Positions 42,079 to 50,322 of a stretch of DNA of 64,000 nt are shown here, piece after piece. A program made the position numbers and the translations under genes. The notes beneath the pieces are model-generated. The model made no database searches and was not told the origin of the DNA. It saw nothing but the letters and a program-made list of their open reading frames with translations. The stretch is from NCBI RefSeq assembly GCF_000164865.1, contig NC_014618.1, forward strand, positions 1,798,001 through 1,862,000, written 5' to 3'. Origin of the DNA: [Enterobacter] lignolyticus SCF1 (GTDB lineage: Bacteria > Pseudomonadota > Gammaproteobacteria > Enterobacterales > Enterobacteriaceae). Position 1 is the stretch's first letter. The number at the start of each line of letters is the position of its first letter.

Positions 42079-43857
42079 TTAACCCATTTGCTTTCGAACC
42101 GGCGCCGTGGCGGCGAACAGCCACGGACGCGCATCGCTGCTCACCTGCGGTGACAGGGTATCGCGCACCCGCTGGTGGTAGTCATCCAGCCACTGTTTTT
42201 CCTGCTCGCTCAGCAGGTGCATTTCCACCTGGCTGAGGTCGATGGGGATCAGCGTCAGCGACGCAAAGCGGCAAAAGCCCGGCGCGGACTCGACGATCTC
42301 CACCTGGTTCTCAATGCGGATGCCGTACTCGCCGCCGAGGTAATACCCCGGCTCGATAGTGATGATATTGCCCGCCTCCAGCGGCCACGGGTTCACCTTT
42401 TTGGCGATGCGCTGCGGCGCTTCGTGGATAAGCAGCTGGTGGCCGACGCCGTGTCCGGTGCCGTGGTCGAAATCCAGCCCCAGCTCCCACAGCGCGCGAC
42501 GGGCGAAAGCGTCAATCTGATGGCCGCAGGTACCGCTCGGGAACTGCAGCGTGATAAGCGACAGGAAGCCTTTGAGTACCGCGGTGTAGTGCAGGCGACG
42601 CTTTGGATCGAGCGGGGCGAAGGCCAGCGTGCGAGTAGCGTCGGTGGTGCCGTTATGGTACTGGCCGCCGGAATCGTTCAGATAGAAGCTGGCGCTGGTG
42701 ATGGCGGTATTGGTCGCCTCGCTGCTGTGATAGTGGCACATCGCCGCGTTTCCCGCTGCTGCGGAAATAGTGCCGAAGCTCTGCTCGATAAAGTTTTTCT
42801 GCTGCTGGCGGAAGGTCAGCTGTTTTGCCTGCGCCTCCAGTTCGGTCAGCGGATTGCCCGCCGCCAGCCGTGCCGGGACCTCATGCGCCAGCCAGGCGAG
42901 GAAATTCACCCACGCTGCACCGTCGTTGCGGTGGCTGTCGCGGTATCCCTCCAGCTCGACGTCGTTCTTTTTGGCCTTAATAAAGGTAATGGGATCGGCG
43001 CTCCACAGGACGCTGCCGCCGTGCTGCTCGGCGGCGAAGCGCAGCGCCACCGGCGCGCTGTCGGCATCCAGCAAAATACGTTTACCCGGCGCCAGCTGGG
43101 CGACGCGGGAGAGCAGCGCCTCCTGCGGCAGCAGGGTGAGCGTGGAGAGCAGGGCGTCGGAGAGATCCGCCGTTTTCTGGCGATCGATAAACCACTCCAC
43201 CTCGCCGGTGTGGCTCAGCAGGGCGAAGGAGAGCGGCACCGGGCTCATGGCGATATCGGCGCCGCGAACGTTCAGCAGCCAGGCGATATTGTCCGGCTGG
43301 GTGATGGCCAGGTAATCAGCGCCTTTTTTCGCCAGCAGCGCGGCGATGCGCGCCCGTTTTTCGGCGCTGCTTTCCCCGGCGACATCCAGCGGCATTTCGC
43401 GAACGGGCCCGCGCGGCGCGGCAGGGCGGTCATGCCACAGGGCGTTGAGCGGGTCGTCGGTCATCGGCGCCAGCGCGCAGTGGGTGGCGCTAAGCGCTTC
43501 ATACTGGCTGTTGACCATCAGCATCGGCTCAAAGCCGATGCGGCTGCCTGCGGGCAGGTTATCCGCAAGCCAGGCATCCAGCGGCTCGTTATGCAGATGG
43601 TGGATCTCCCAGGCGCTGAGATCCACCTCCTCGCGTACCTGGACCTGATAGCGGCCGTCAACGAAGATCAGCGCCTTTTCGCGCAGTACCAGCGCCAGCC
43701 CGGCGGAGCCGGTAAAGCCGGTGAGCCAGGCCAGTTTGTCATCGTACGGCGCGGCATATTCGCTCTGCCAGGCGTCGGCGCGCGGCACGATCATACCGTC
43801 GAGGCCATCGGCCAGCAGCAGGCTACGTAAAGCGGAAAGCGGTGTTGTGGTGGTCAT
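42079..43857 (-). CDS. Xaa-Pro aminopeptidase, three-domain M24B type
   Basis: 592 residues, the length of the three-domain aminopeptidase P class rather than the 441-residue E. coli PepP. Two creatinase-like N-domains precede the catalytic pita-bread domain. Metal ligands are seen in LNDSGGQYHNGTTDATRT (two Asp), GHGVGHQLLIHE (His), ITIEPGYY (Glu) and RIENQVEI (Glu). It releases N-terminal residues before proline in the cytoplasm. Located 17 bases downstream of amn in the same direction, so probably co-transcribed, without an obvious functional link. Confidence 0.87.
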   Translation of the reverse strand: MTTTTPLSALRSLLLADGLDGMIVPRADAWQSEYAAPYDDKLAWLTGFTGSAGLALVLREKALIFVDGRYQVQVREEVDLSAWEIHHLHNEPLDAWLADNLPAGSRIGFEPMLMVNSQYEALSATHCALAPMTDDPLNALWHDRPAAPRGPVREMPLDVAGESSAEKRARIAALLAKKGADYLAITQPDNIAWLLNVRGADIAMSPVPLSFALLSHTGEVEWFIDRQKTADLSDALLSTLTLLPQEALLSRVAQLAPGKRILLDADSAPVALRFAAEQHGGSVLWSADPITFIKAKKNDVELEGYRDSHRNDGAAWVNFLAWLAHEVPARLAAGNPLTELEAQAKQLTFRQQQKNFIEQSFGTISAAAGNAAMCHYHSSEATNTAITSASFYLNDSGGQYHNGTTDATRTLAFAPLDPKRRLHYTAVLKGFLSLITLQFPSGTCGHQIDAFARRALWELGLDFDHGTGHGVGHQLLIHEAPQRIAKKVNPWPLEAGNIITIEPGYYLGGEYGIRIENQVEIVESAPGFCRFASLTLIPIDLSQVEMHLLSEQEKQWLDDYHQRVRDTLSPQVSSDARPWLFAATAPVRKQMG

Positions 43858-43874
43858 TGTTGTTTTCCTGAAAC

Positions 43875-45329
43875 TTAACGGAACGGAGGTTCGTTGAAGG
43901 TACGCAGTTTGCGCGAATGCAGCCTGTCGCCCTCGGCGCGCAGCAGGTCAATCGCCCGAATGCCGATCTGCAGGTGTTCGGAGATGGCGCCTTCGTAAAA
44001 ACGGTTTGCCTGGCCCGGCAGCTTTATCTCGCCGTGCAGCGGTTTATCGGACACGCACAGCAGGGTGCCGTAGGGGACGCGGAAGCGGTAGCCCTGGGCG
44101 GCGATGGTGGCGCTTTCCATATCGATGGCCACCGCGCGGCTTAAGTTGAAGCGCAGGGCGGAGGCGGAGTAGCGCAGCTCCCAGTTGCGATCGTCGGTGG
44201 TGACCACGGTGCCGGTGCGCAGGCGCTGCTTGACCTCTTCGCCCGGCATACCGCTCACCTGTTTGGTGGCGTCATACAGCGCGCGCTGCACCTCGGCGAT
44301 GCTTGGAATCGGGATATCCGGCGGCAGGACGGCGTCGAGCACATGGTCGTCGCGCAGGTAGGCGTGGGCCAGCACATAATCGCCGATGGTCTGGCTTTCG
44401 CGCAGGCCGCCGCAGTGGCCGATCATCAGCCAGACGTCCGGACGCAGTACCGCCAGGTGGTCGCAGATATTTTTGGCATTCGCCGGGCCGACGCCGATAT
44501 TAATCAGCGTAATGCCCTGGCCGTCTTTGGTGATCAGATGCCAGGCGGGCATCTGGTGTTTTTTCCACGCCAGGTCGGAGATGACGGTTTCCGGCGCTTC
44601 GGTATCGGCGGTGATCCACACGCCGCCGGCGCAGGAGAGCGCGATGTAGGGGCTGTCCGGGTCGAGGATCTGGCTGCAGCCCCAGCGCACGAACTCATCG
44701 ACATAGCGGGTGTAGTTGGTGAACAGCACGAACGGCTGAAAGTGCTCGACCGGCGTGCCGGTGTAGTGGCGCAGGCGGGCGAGGGAAAAATCCACGCGAC
44801 GGGCGTCAAAGTGCGATAGCGGGTAGTACTCGGTGCCGTGGAAAAGCCCGTCCGCCGTCTCATCGCCGATCTGCGACAGCTCGGTCGTCGGAAAGTGGCG
44901 GGTCAGTCCGGCGCTCATCGAGCGGTCAAGCGTCAGGGTTGAGCCATCGATCACGTACGGATAGGGAATTTCATGCTGCGAGCGCTCCACCACGATGTGC
45001 GCGCCGTAGTCCTGGTACAGCGAGGTGAGCTGCTCCAGCAGATAATGACGAAACAGCGCGGGCTGGGTGACGGTGGTGGTGTAGCAGCCGGAGTGAGTGA
45101 AGCGGCCCCAGGCGCGGGTTTTCAGCGCGCTGTGCGCTTCGCCATCCCAGGAGACCGACAGCGCCGGGTAAACAAAAAGCCCGTGTGCGCGGGCTTCACT
45201 ATCGGGGAGGGTGTTGTCGTTGATATAGCGACCAATGGCTTCGCGCAGCGCGGCGACCGATTGGTTATACAGCGCTTCCAGTTGGTCCAGCGCCTGTTCA
45301 GGGGTCAGACCGGCACCCTTCGTGTTCAT
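43875..45329 (-). CDS. amn: AMP nucleosidase
   Basis: A 484-residue protein, the E. coli Amn length. It hydrolyses AMP to adenine and ribose 5-phosphate. The C-terminal nucleoside phosphorylase-like domain shows TLINIGVGPANAKNICDHLAVLRPDVWLMIGHCGG in sense (family core), and AIDMESATIAAQG near the end. The N-terminal regulatory domain binds phosphate or MgATP in the E. coli enzyme. Upstream of the aminopeptidase gene. Confidence 0.94.
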   Translation of the reverse strand: MNTKGAGLTPEQALDQLEALYNQSVAALREAIGRYINDNTLPDSEARAHGLFVYPALSVSWDGEAHSALKTRAWGRFTHSGCYTTTVTQPALFRHYLLEQLTSLYQDYGAHIVVERSQHEIPYPYVIDGSTLTLDRSMSAGLTRHFPTTELSQIGDETADGLFHGTEYYPLSHFDARRVDFSLARLRHYTGTPVEHFQPFVLFTNYTRYVDEFVRWGCSQILDPDSPYIALSCAGGVWITADTEAPETVISDLAWKKHQMPAWHLITKDGQGITLINIGVGPANAKNICDHLAVLRPDVWLMIGHCGGLRESQTIGDYVLAHAYLRDDHVLDAVLPPDIPIPSIAEVQRALYDATKQVSGMPGEEVKQRLRTGTVVTTDDRNWELRYSASALRFNLSRAVAIDMESATIAAQGYRFRVPYGTLLCVSDKPLHGEIKLPGQANRFYEGAISEHLQIGIRAIDLLRAEGDRLHSRKLRTFNEPPFR

Positions 45330-45630
45330 CCTTCGCTCCTTGTTTCAGCAGTGCTGTGGTGTTACCCGATAGTATGTCACAGGAATGTGAAACAAAAGAC
45401 TGGGGATGCGGGGGAGGGGAGATAAAGAGTAAAACCGGATGGACGGGGATTTTGCGGGGAACGGAAAGTCGGTTTTGTGCCAGAAGCTGACCTTTCACAA
45501 TTCTAAATAGATAGCGTAAATTAGTACGCAACTACACCACGCATGATCGGTATGGATGCCTTCGCAAACGGTTAATATATACATTTGCTTGTGGTCATTT
45601 CCGAAACAACATAACAGAGGGATGAACTCT
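45330..45630. other. Spacer between amn and island 2
   Basis: 301 bases holding the amn promoter region (minus strand) and the start of the AT-rich acquired segment. No island end repeat of the tRNA-Asn type is visible here, unlike at island 1. Confidence 0.4.
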
Positions 45631-46119
45631 ATGAGTACAGAAGTGCGCGATTACGTTTCCATTTCTGATAAATTGAAAGACTTTGGAGTTTCTGTTCCCA
45701 ACGGACTTGCAATCCTACCTAGTAATCTAGCAACTGCAAAGTCTGTCGATGACCTTCGTCAGCACGTTGAATCTGACACAGTGCGGACTCTGCTCAAGAT
45801 AAGCAAGATCCCCTATGTCGAGATTTTCGACGAGGATAATCAGCCTTCGTATCTGCAACAGTACGGCTTTGAGTGGTTTGGACCTACACTTTTTATATCG
45901 ACAGGCCTGCTATCGCAGAATCCCAATGTTCTATCCATAACTCTCGGAATTATCACGAACTATCTGTATGACTTGTTCAAAGGAGCCAAGAATAGCAAGG
46001 CCTCGCTCGATGTCATCATCCAACAAGCAGATGGTTCTTGCAAAGAGGTTCACTATAGTGGACCTCCTGATGGGTTGATTAATATTGCCCAAATTGTTAA
46101 GGAATTAGGGGGAGAATAG
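45631..46119 (+). CDS. Hypothetical protein, first of a two-gene unit
   Basis: 162 residues from the ATG at 45631, preceded by CAGAGGG at good spacing; the frame is open upstream to 45556 without support. Not recognised. It has a hydrophobic middle (WFGPTLFISTGLL, VLSITLGIITNYLYDLF) that is too broken for a certain membrane span, and an acidic C-terminus. AT-richer than the core genes. The next gene starts on the last base of its stop codon, so the two are coupled. Confidence 0.6.
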   Translation: MSTEVRDYVSISDKLKDFGVSVPNGLAILPSNLATAKSVDDLRQHVESDTVRTLLKISKIPYVEIFDEDNQPSYLQQYGFEWFGPTLFISTGLLSQNPNVLSITLGIITNYLYDLFKGAKNSKASLDVIIQQADGSCKEVHYSGPPDGLINIAQIVKELGGE

Positions 46120-46943
46120 TGAACGACACAATCGTAAAGCAATCAGGGAAGATGACCTTCGAACAGGTAATCAATTTCTTCAATAATGGCATGAAGCAAG
46201 CTGAAACGTTCCTATTTCTAACCCGTTCTAGTCAGTTGCAACTAGAACAATGTTTGGCACTAGATCATTTGTTATATAACGCCACTCGGTTTAAGCACGA
46301 AGAGATACTTCGCTGTAATGAAGAAAATGCGAACCTTTTCTTAGGCTTCGAGTGTGCCATTGGTGCTGTGAGGTCAGAATTAATGATGTGGATCTTGCTG
46401 AAACGTGATATGCCGAATGAGGCATGGGACCAACTTGTTGCAGCTCAAATGGGCTGTTTAGACGCAAGTCGTGCACATAGGGGATTTGCGCACTGCGACC
46501 AACGGAGAGAGGTTTTGGAGCAGCTTGAAGCTAAACTTTTCCCGCAACAGGTATTCATTAGTGCAGGATTTGTTTCAGATAGGTTGGATTGCTCTATTTG
46601 CGGTAAGCGTTACTCTCAATGCGAACATCTGCGAGGAAAACCTTATATGGGCCAGTTCTGCGAAGTCATCCATCGTAATCCACGTGGCGACCATGCAGCA
46701 TTAGTCGAAGTACCTGAGGACAAGAGATGCCGGGTCGTTTCATTTAAAACTGAAGACGGATATAAGGACAAACTGTCGTGGGAAACTACGCCATATAATG
46801 AAGGAGAATTTTTCAAAGAGGGTGATTTACTTGAGGCAAAAATACATCTTCTAACTCTTGATCGCTATCCATATCTGGCCTCAACAGAAAAAGTACTTGG
46901 TACAGAGTTTTCAGCATCTGAATCGAAATCAGAACTAGGATAA
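46119..46943 (+). CDS. Hypothetical protein with Cys/His cluster
   Basis: 274 residues, GTG start overlapping the previous stop by one base (TAGTG), with AGGGGGA upstream. Not recognised. The N-terminal 150 residues are helical. The segment CSICGKRYSQCEHLRGKPY at about residue 162, with a later QFC, looks like a small zinc-binding site. Partner of the 162-residue protein. The IS1 copy begins 40 bases after its stop codon, so downstream partners may have been lost. Confidence 0.6.
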   Translation: MNDTIVKQSGKMTFEQVINFFNNGMKQAETFLFLTRSSQLQLEQCLALDHLLYNATRFKHEEILRCNEENANLFLGFECAIGAVRSELMMWILLKRDMPNEAWDQLVAAQMGCLDASRAHRGFAHCDQRREVLEQLEAKLFPQQVFISAGFVSDRLDCSICGKRYSQCEHLRGKPYMGQFCEVIHRNPRGDHAALVEVPEDKRCRVVSFKTEDGYKDKLSWETTPYNEGEFFKEGDLLEAKIHLLTLDRYPYLASTEKVLGTEFSASESKSELG

Positions 46944-47037
46944 CTTGCGGTTACCGAAGCGGATAGTGTGGACCCAAATTATGGTAATGCTACCAACTTA
47001 CTGATTTAGATTATGATGGCTTTTTTGAGGTGCTTTT

Positions 47038-47313
47038 GTGGCTTCCGTCTCCGTCTGCTGTCCCTCCTGCTTTGCTACTGAAGGCGTGATGCGCAACGGT
47101 AAAAGTATTCCCGGGCATCAGCGCTATCTCTGTTCTCACTGTCGTAAAACATGGCAGCTACAGTTCACTTACACCGCCTCTCAGCCCGGTACACACCAGA
47201 AAATCATTGATATGGCCATGAATGGGGTCGGATGTCGAGCCAGTGCTCGCGTTATGGGTGTTGGCTTCAACACGATTTTTCGCCATTTAAAAAACTCAGG
47301 CCGCAGTCAGTAA
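47038..47313 (+). CDS. insA: IS1 protein InsA
   Basis: A 91-residue protein, standard length, GTG start. Zinc-finger-like VCCPSCFATEGVMRNGKS and CSHCRKTW plus a helix-turn-helix. It binds the IS1 ends and represses the promoter; with a -1 shift on A AAA AAC (47289-47295) it is extended into InsB. Confidence 0.93.
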   Translation: MASVSVCCPSCFATEGVMRNGKSIPGHQRYLCSHCRKTWQLQFTYTASQPGTHQKIIDMAMNGVGCRASARVMGVGFNTIFRHLKNSGRSQ

Positions 47314-47736
47314 CTTCCCGGATACAGCCGGGCAGTGACGTCATTGTCTGTGCGGAAGTGGACGAACAGTGGGGGCTACGTCGGCGCTAAATCACGCCTG
47401 CGCTGGCTGTTTTACGCGTATGATAGGATACGCAGAACGGTTGTGGCCCACGTCTTTGGTGAACGTACGATGGCCACACTGGAGCATCTTCTGAGCCTGT
47501 TGTCAGCGTTTGAAGTTGTGGTATGGATGACGGGCGGCTGGCCGCTGTATGAATCCCACCTGAAGGGAAAGCTGCACGTCATCAGCAAGCGGTATACGCA
47601 GCGTATTGAGCGGCATAACCTGGTTCTGAGGCAGCATCTGGCCAGGCTGAGCAGGAAGTCGTTGTCGTTCTCAAAGTCGATGGAACTGCATGACAAAGTC
47701 ATCGGTCATTATCTGAACATAAAACACTATCAGTAA
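47289..47736 (+). pseudogene. insB: IS1 InsB reading frame, frameshifted
   Basis: Read in the -1 frame the sequence runs PFKKLRPQSVTSRIQPGSDV, then CAEVDEQWG, but meets a stop because the run at 47369-47373 has five G where four would keep the frame. The rest (YVGAKSRLRWLFYAYDRI to GHYLNIKHYQ) is intact in the next frame. The active-site regions are thus split, so this copy should make no functional transposase. Confidence 0.88.
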
Positions 47737-47831
47737 ATTGGAGTCATTACCGGAGTTTCCATTGCAGTATTTTATCTAGTGGCAATCAAAATAAAAATTA
47801 GTAATGCAACCTATGAATTCACTTATTACAT

Positions 47832-48659
47832 TCATTCTAGACGATATACACCAGCTAGTTTTACTCTTTCGGTAATGAGAATTAATACATCTATCTCACT
47901 TTTCTTAGGGACTATCATCGAAACCCCATGCACAAGACGATTTCTAATTTGAGTAATGTGTTTAATAAAAGCTGCATCCTGCGTAGAAATTATTTTATTT
48001 TGAACTAAAACATCTACTATTCTCCCTATAAAAAGAGGACGATTAGGTTCTTTTACCGAACAAATATTATACCTAGCAACTTTTTCAAAATTAATCCAAG
48101 CAGAGATGAAGCAAGTAAATCCGGATACAAACATATATTCTTCATGGTCAATATCTGGTAGGTGCCCAACAACTGAACGAATCATATCATCTGGTAAGTT
48201 GAAAAGGTCGCGTTCAAGATCTTTCGCTACAAAAACCCCAGTATCAATCAAATTGAAATTACGTTGCAAGTTAATTAACTCTTTGTGCAACTGAGGCAAG
48301 GAACCCTTATATTTATCATTTAAGACAAAATAATATTTTTTAATGGGGCATATATCATGCCAGTATTCCATTAAACCTTGAAAATCATCTTTTATTTTAT
48401 TTACAGCAGTTAATACATTGTTAGATGCATCTTCCGGCGCATACACCTGATAATAGACACCTTCATCCTTAATAAAACCATCATTCTTTCTATCACCAAC
48501 ATTACCATGCGGTTTCACCTGCTGAAAACCTGGCGATTTATAGTACATAATTTTTGAAAACAAGTCTTCAAAGCGAACTCCGTCAGACTCATAAACCTGG
48601 AGGTGAAACATGTTTCTTGCAATAGATAATGAGATATCATCCATAGTCAAACCTTGCAT
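47832..48659 (-). CDS. Hypothetical protein: nuclease-like N-domain and HEPN-like RxxxxH motif
   Basis: 275 residues, AT-rich. N-terminal blocks FEDLFSKIMYYKSPGFQQVKPHG, GDRKNDGF and GVYYQVYAP resemble a domain seen in nuclease-like defence proteins (Asp then Gln-x-Tyr/Lys region). Near the C-terminus IRNRLVHG fits the R-x4-H motif of HEPN ribonucleases. Both are pattern-level observations; no family is claimed. Stands alone, minus strand, between the IS1 copy and the C4-type RNA of island 2. Start ATG 48659, with another in-frame ATG at 48644. Confidence 0.55.
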   Translation of the reverse strand: MQGLTMDDISLSIARNMFHLQVYESDGVRFEDLFSKIMYYKSPGFQQVKPHGNVGDRKNDGFIKDEGVYYQVYAPEDASNNVLTAVNKIKDDFQGLMEYWHDICPIKKYYFVLNDKYKGSLPQLHKELINLQRNFNLIDTGVFVAKDLERDLFNLPDDMIRSVVGHLPDIDHEEYMFVSGFTCFISAWINFEKVARYNICSVKEPNRPLFIGRIVDVLVQNKIISTQDAAFIKHITQIRNRLVHGVSMIVPKKSEIDVLILITERVKLAGVYRLE

Positions 48660-49070
48660 AATTAGAATAAATTCATCAGCATTTATTCAGATAAGTTAGA
48701 TGAAAACCGACGTTACCACAATAACAGGAAATATTAAATTGTTAGTTCTTCTAACTTGCTCCATATTGAGTAACACACCGCTATTTAAGTAATGCTATTA
48801 TCAGTGGTTAGAACAGTTACGAATGTCAGCTCCTCGCTCATAGAGGTCCATACAGGTAGTTTCGTATCAAAAGTGCATTCACACTCGTCTATCCGGACAG
48901 CCATTGTGTCTGTAAATATGTTCTAGGATGGAGTTACCGCGAGAAATTCATGTGGAATATCATTGCCGGTAACCTATTGAATTTATGAATTAATTCCTGT
49001 GTTTTTATGAGGATATTCCTTGCCGCTGATGAAGTAACGCAGTATCCTTAGCTCGCACCTGCAAAATCAG
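48660..49070. other. AT-rich spacer in island 2
   Basis: About 410 bases between the minus-strand hypothetical gene and the C4-type RNA. It should contain promoters for both but no gene is supported. Confidence 0.35.
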
Positions 49071-49284
49071 GTGTCAGGATTGGAACCCTGGAAACGTTAC
49101 AGGCGACATATGACGCGCTAGCGTCATTTTTATGTCGTGCGTTCGGCTACATCTCAATGGTGGGCTGGGCGAGGGCACCGTAAGGTGCGCCGGTTACCTG
49201 TAACGCCGGTAGTTCCAACCTCGTTCAGTCCATCACCATGAGATTGGAACCTCTGGTGGTGGGTTTTAAACCTGTTACAGGAGG
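49071..49284 (+). ncRNA. C4-type antisense RNA region, island 2
   Basis: Same layout as in island 1 with different sequences. TTGGAAC at 49080-49086 and 49244-49250 pairs with GTTCCAA at 49212-49218. CGTTACAGG at 49095-49103 and GTTACAGG at 49274-49281 pair with CCTGTAACG at 49197-49205. The last sense copy runs into the ribosome site ACAGGAGG (49277-49284) of the gene at 49293. A central hairpin (CGACAT / ATGTCG with inner TGACGC / GCGTCA) lies at 49104-49137. Resembles C4/CI immunity RNAs of P1, P7 and P4. Confidence 0.75.
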
Positions 49285-49292
49285 CTGCCACT

Positions 49293-49754
49293 ATGGCTAC
49301 TATCCCCACGCAAACACACCCGTTACTTGCTGTTCCCCTCAGTGCCGCCACGGATTTCACGGTACTGGCCGAACGCTGCGAAACCTTCGTAAGCACCCTG
49401 ATTGAAAGCGATGACCCCACGCTCAGAATGGCGCTCTACGGCAGAATAAACGCCTGCCTGGCGCTATTAGAACCGACCTTACTGGACCCGATTCCCACCC
49501 ACCTTATTGAAAGCCTTACGGTGGATGTTCGTCCCACCCAGGCGCCGCGTTTCTCTCCTGAGTGTACCGAGCTTTGTAGCTACTGCCTCGCGCTGACGCA
49601 GACGTTGTCTGCTCAGGGGCTTTCCGCTGAAACAGAAAAACAGCTTAGCTCTCTGCTGTATGATTTGATTAACTACTTCACTGCGGAAATGAAAGCGCCG
49701 CGCTGGCTCAGAACTCCCTGCGGTGTGACGCTTATCGACGAAGGGAGTGTATGA
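49293..49754 (+). CDS. Small satellite protein, probable target of the C4-type RNA (island 2)
   Basis: 153 residues, ATG start after AGGAGG. Paralogue of the 154-residue protein at 29184, with shared PLSAATDFTVLAERC, LEPTLLDPIPTHLIESLTVDV and MKAPRWLRTPCGV. No known domain recognised. Last gene of island 2 before tRNA-Asn, in the same position and orientation relative to its RNA region as the island 1 copy. Confidence 0.72.
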   Translation: MATIPTQTHPLLAVPLSAATDFTVLAERCETFVSTLIESDDPTLRMALYGRINACLALLEPTLLDPIPTHLIESLTVDVRPTQAPRFSPECTELCSYCLALTQTLSAQGLSAETEKQLSSLLYDLINYFTAEMKAPRWLRTPCGVTLIDEGSV

Positions 49755-49892
49755 ACCTGAAGGGCTGGAAAATACATTTACCCGGCACGTGCCAAAAGAT
49801 GTAAATCAGGCAGCACCGGAGTATATCTGGCCTTCATGACATTGTGGACGCCCACGCTTTGAGCGGAGAAAACGGCCGGACGCACAAAAGCA

Positions 49893-49918
49893 AAAAGCCT
49901 GCTCGAAAGCAGGCTTTT
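49893..49918 (-). terminator. Terminator of the minus-strand tRNA-Asn
   Basis: AAAAGCCTGCT / AGCAGGCTTTT hairpin directly after the 3' end of the tRNA-Asn gene read on the minus strand. Confidence 0.85.
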
Positions 49919-49925
49919 CTAAATT

Positions 49926-50001
49926 TGGCTCCTCTGACTGGACTCGAACCAGTGACATACGGATTAACAGTCCGCCGTTCTACCGACTGAACTACAGAGG
50001 A
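49926..50001 (-). tRNA. tRNA-Asn (GTT)
   Basis: 76 bases, identical to the other two copies. It and the plus-strand copy at 40060, with terminators and upstream sequences, form an inverted repeat of roughly 150 bases around the porin-amn-island 2 segment. Confidence 0.96.
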
Positions 50002-50125
50002 ATCGTGTGAACGGGGCGCATAGTAACGATGCGCCCCGCGCATGTCAAAGGCTGAGTGCGCTCTGCGGGTTCGTTTGCTGACTATTTCATCAAAACGCGC
50101 ATCTTTGGCGAAAGTTTCAGCGAAC

Positions 50126-50142
50126 TGCACGCCGATGGTGCA
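50126..50142. promoter_or_regulatory. NtrC binding site upstream of nac
   Basis: TGCACGCCGATGGTGCA is a 17-base dyad matching the NtrC consensus (TGCAC-N5-GGTGCA type). It lies about 108 bases before the sigma-54 element, a normal enhancer distance. Confidence 0.82.
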
Positions 50143-50249
50143 TCTCTACCCCCTGATAGGGCATAGGGTAATCCGTTGACGTATGGCGAAGCGCGTCGGG
50201 ATTATCAGAAACGCTTATTCTCCGGCCTGTTAGCGGTGAGGGTAAAAAC

Positions 50250-50265
50250 TGGCAGGCATCTTGCA
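50250..50265 (+). promoter_or_regulatory. Sigma-54 promoter of nac
   Basis: TGGCAGGCATCTTGCA has the GG-N10-GC spacing of -24/-12 promoters and sits 57 bases before the nac start. With the NtrC dyad upstream this predicts strong nac induction under nitrogen limitation, as known in Klebsiella. Confidence 0.82.
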
Positions 50266-50322
50266 ATACCTCCGATATCTGAACTGCCGGCGTTGGCACT
50301 GGCATCCCTTACAGGAGGCAAC

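Larger units (their letters stand above)
46983..47751 (+). mobile_element. IS1-family insertion sequence with a disrupted insB
   Basis: 769 bp: IS1 is normally 768 bp and this copy has one extra G in insB. Ends are GGTAATGCTACCAACTTA (left) and GGAGTCATTACC (right). No 8-9 bp target duplication is visible (left flank CCAAATTAT, right flank GGAGTTTCC), which suggests a deletion or recombination at this IS after insertion. Confidence 0.9.

Noticed and set aside
42175..43830. 551-codon open frame on the plus strand opposite the aminopeptidase gene
   Set aside because: It is the antisense shadow of a GC-rich real gene; the minus strand product has all M24B ligands, while this frame has low-complexity Gln/Arg/Val-rich sequence and no family features.
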